Positions 63,903 to 64,000 of a stretch of DNA of 64,000 bases are shown here, one piece after another. Within the stretch, counting starts at the first letter, position 1, and each line of letters opens with the position of its first letter. The notes under the pieces are model-generated. The model worked only from the letters and a program-made list of their open reading frames with translations. It was not told where the DNA came from and did not search any database. Position numbers and translations under genes: made by a program. The DNA is from Bacteroidaceae bacterium (GTDB lineage: Bacteria; Bacteroidota; Bacteroidia; Bacteroidales; Bacteroidaceae), in NCBI GenBank assembly GCA_017621515.1, contig JAGASY010000126.1, positions 1-64,000 of the forward strand, in the 5' to 3' direction.

Positions 63903-64000
63903 TAAAAAAGTGGTAATTATTAACGTTTTACACATACTTATTGTGAGTGTGCACGAAAAGACAAAAAAAACTGCACACCGTTTTTTTTGATGTGCATTTT

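Overview
The window looks like chromosomal DNA from a member of the order Bacteroidales (Bacteroides/Phocaeicola/Prevotella type). The reasons are -7 boxes of the TAnnTTTG class in front of many genes, SusC-like TonB receptor architecture, lipoproteins with Cys-Ser-Asp-rich export signals, Bacteroidetes-only families (DUF4837, DUF6089, DUF6242, DUF4890), a linked uppS-bamA-ompH-ompH cluster, and a 2-oxoacid:ferredoxin oxidoreductase operon. I see no rRNA, tRNA, CRISPR array, transposase or phage gene. The genus is not certain.

Layout. 0-6 kb: class I fumarase, a GH95 glycosidase and a small 2[4Fe-4S] ferredoxin. 6-11.3 kb: a minus-strand operon of TonB receptor, surface beta-helix lipoprotein and purple-acid-phosphatase-like enzyme. 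12.4-18 kb: murF, then folP-cdaA, a GH105 hydrolase and a DUF4837 lipoprotein. 18.2-25.2 kb: envelope biogenesis on the minus strand (DUF6242, DUF6089, uppS, bamA, two ompH/skp genes). 25.3-33.7 kb: LOG-family hydrolase, PfkB kinase, miaB, ribD, SulP transporter, BaiN-like flavoprotein. 33.7-36 kb: a long AT-rich non-coding stretch with features of a replication origin. 36-40.6 kb: mechanosensitive channel, SpoU methyltransferase, mutS. 40.7-48.6 kb: a carbohydrate-utilisation locus made of a membrane-bound AraC-type sensor, a GH2 beta-galactosidase and a GH43 enzyme. 49.6-56.5 kb: PAP2-family lipid enzyme with an epimerase, RNase R, and two glycosyltransferases. 57.7-63.8 kb: a DUF4890 protein, a TatD nuclease, and an operon of acyl-CoA synthetase, TPR protein, ferredoxin and 2-oxoacid:ferredoxin oxidoreductase alpha, beta and gamma subunits.

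The most unusual content is between the genes. Six copies (one cut by the window edge) of a non-coding element occur, one per roughly 10 kb. In the five complete copies the distance between outer inverted-repeat ends is 753-757 bp. At the core of each copy is an array of GC-rich 10-bp palindromes of the type CAGCGCGCTG, spaced exactly 22 bp apart: five sites in three copies, three sites in two copies, and at least two in the cut copy. A separate 126-bp locus at 5425-5550 has the same design with 21-bp spacing. The outer end of each element meets a second family of short REP-like palindromes that mostly sit just downstream of stop codons. One element lies inside the origin-like region. I could not connect these repeats with any named family, and they are the best candidate for something undescribed.

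Gene starts were moved downstream of the longest reading frame where a signal peptide, a conserved N-terminus, an ATG instead of TTG/GTG, or the position of a -7 box argued for it.
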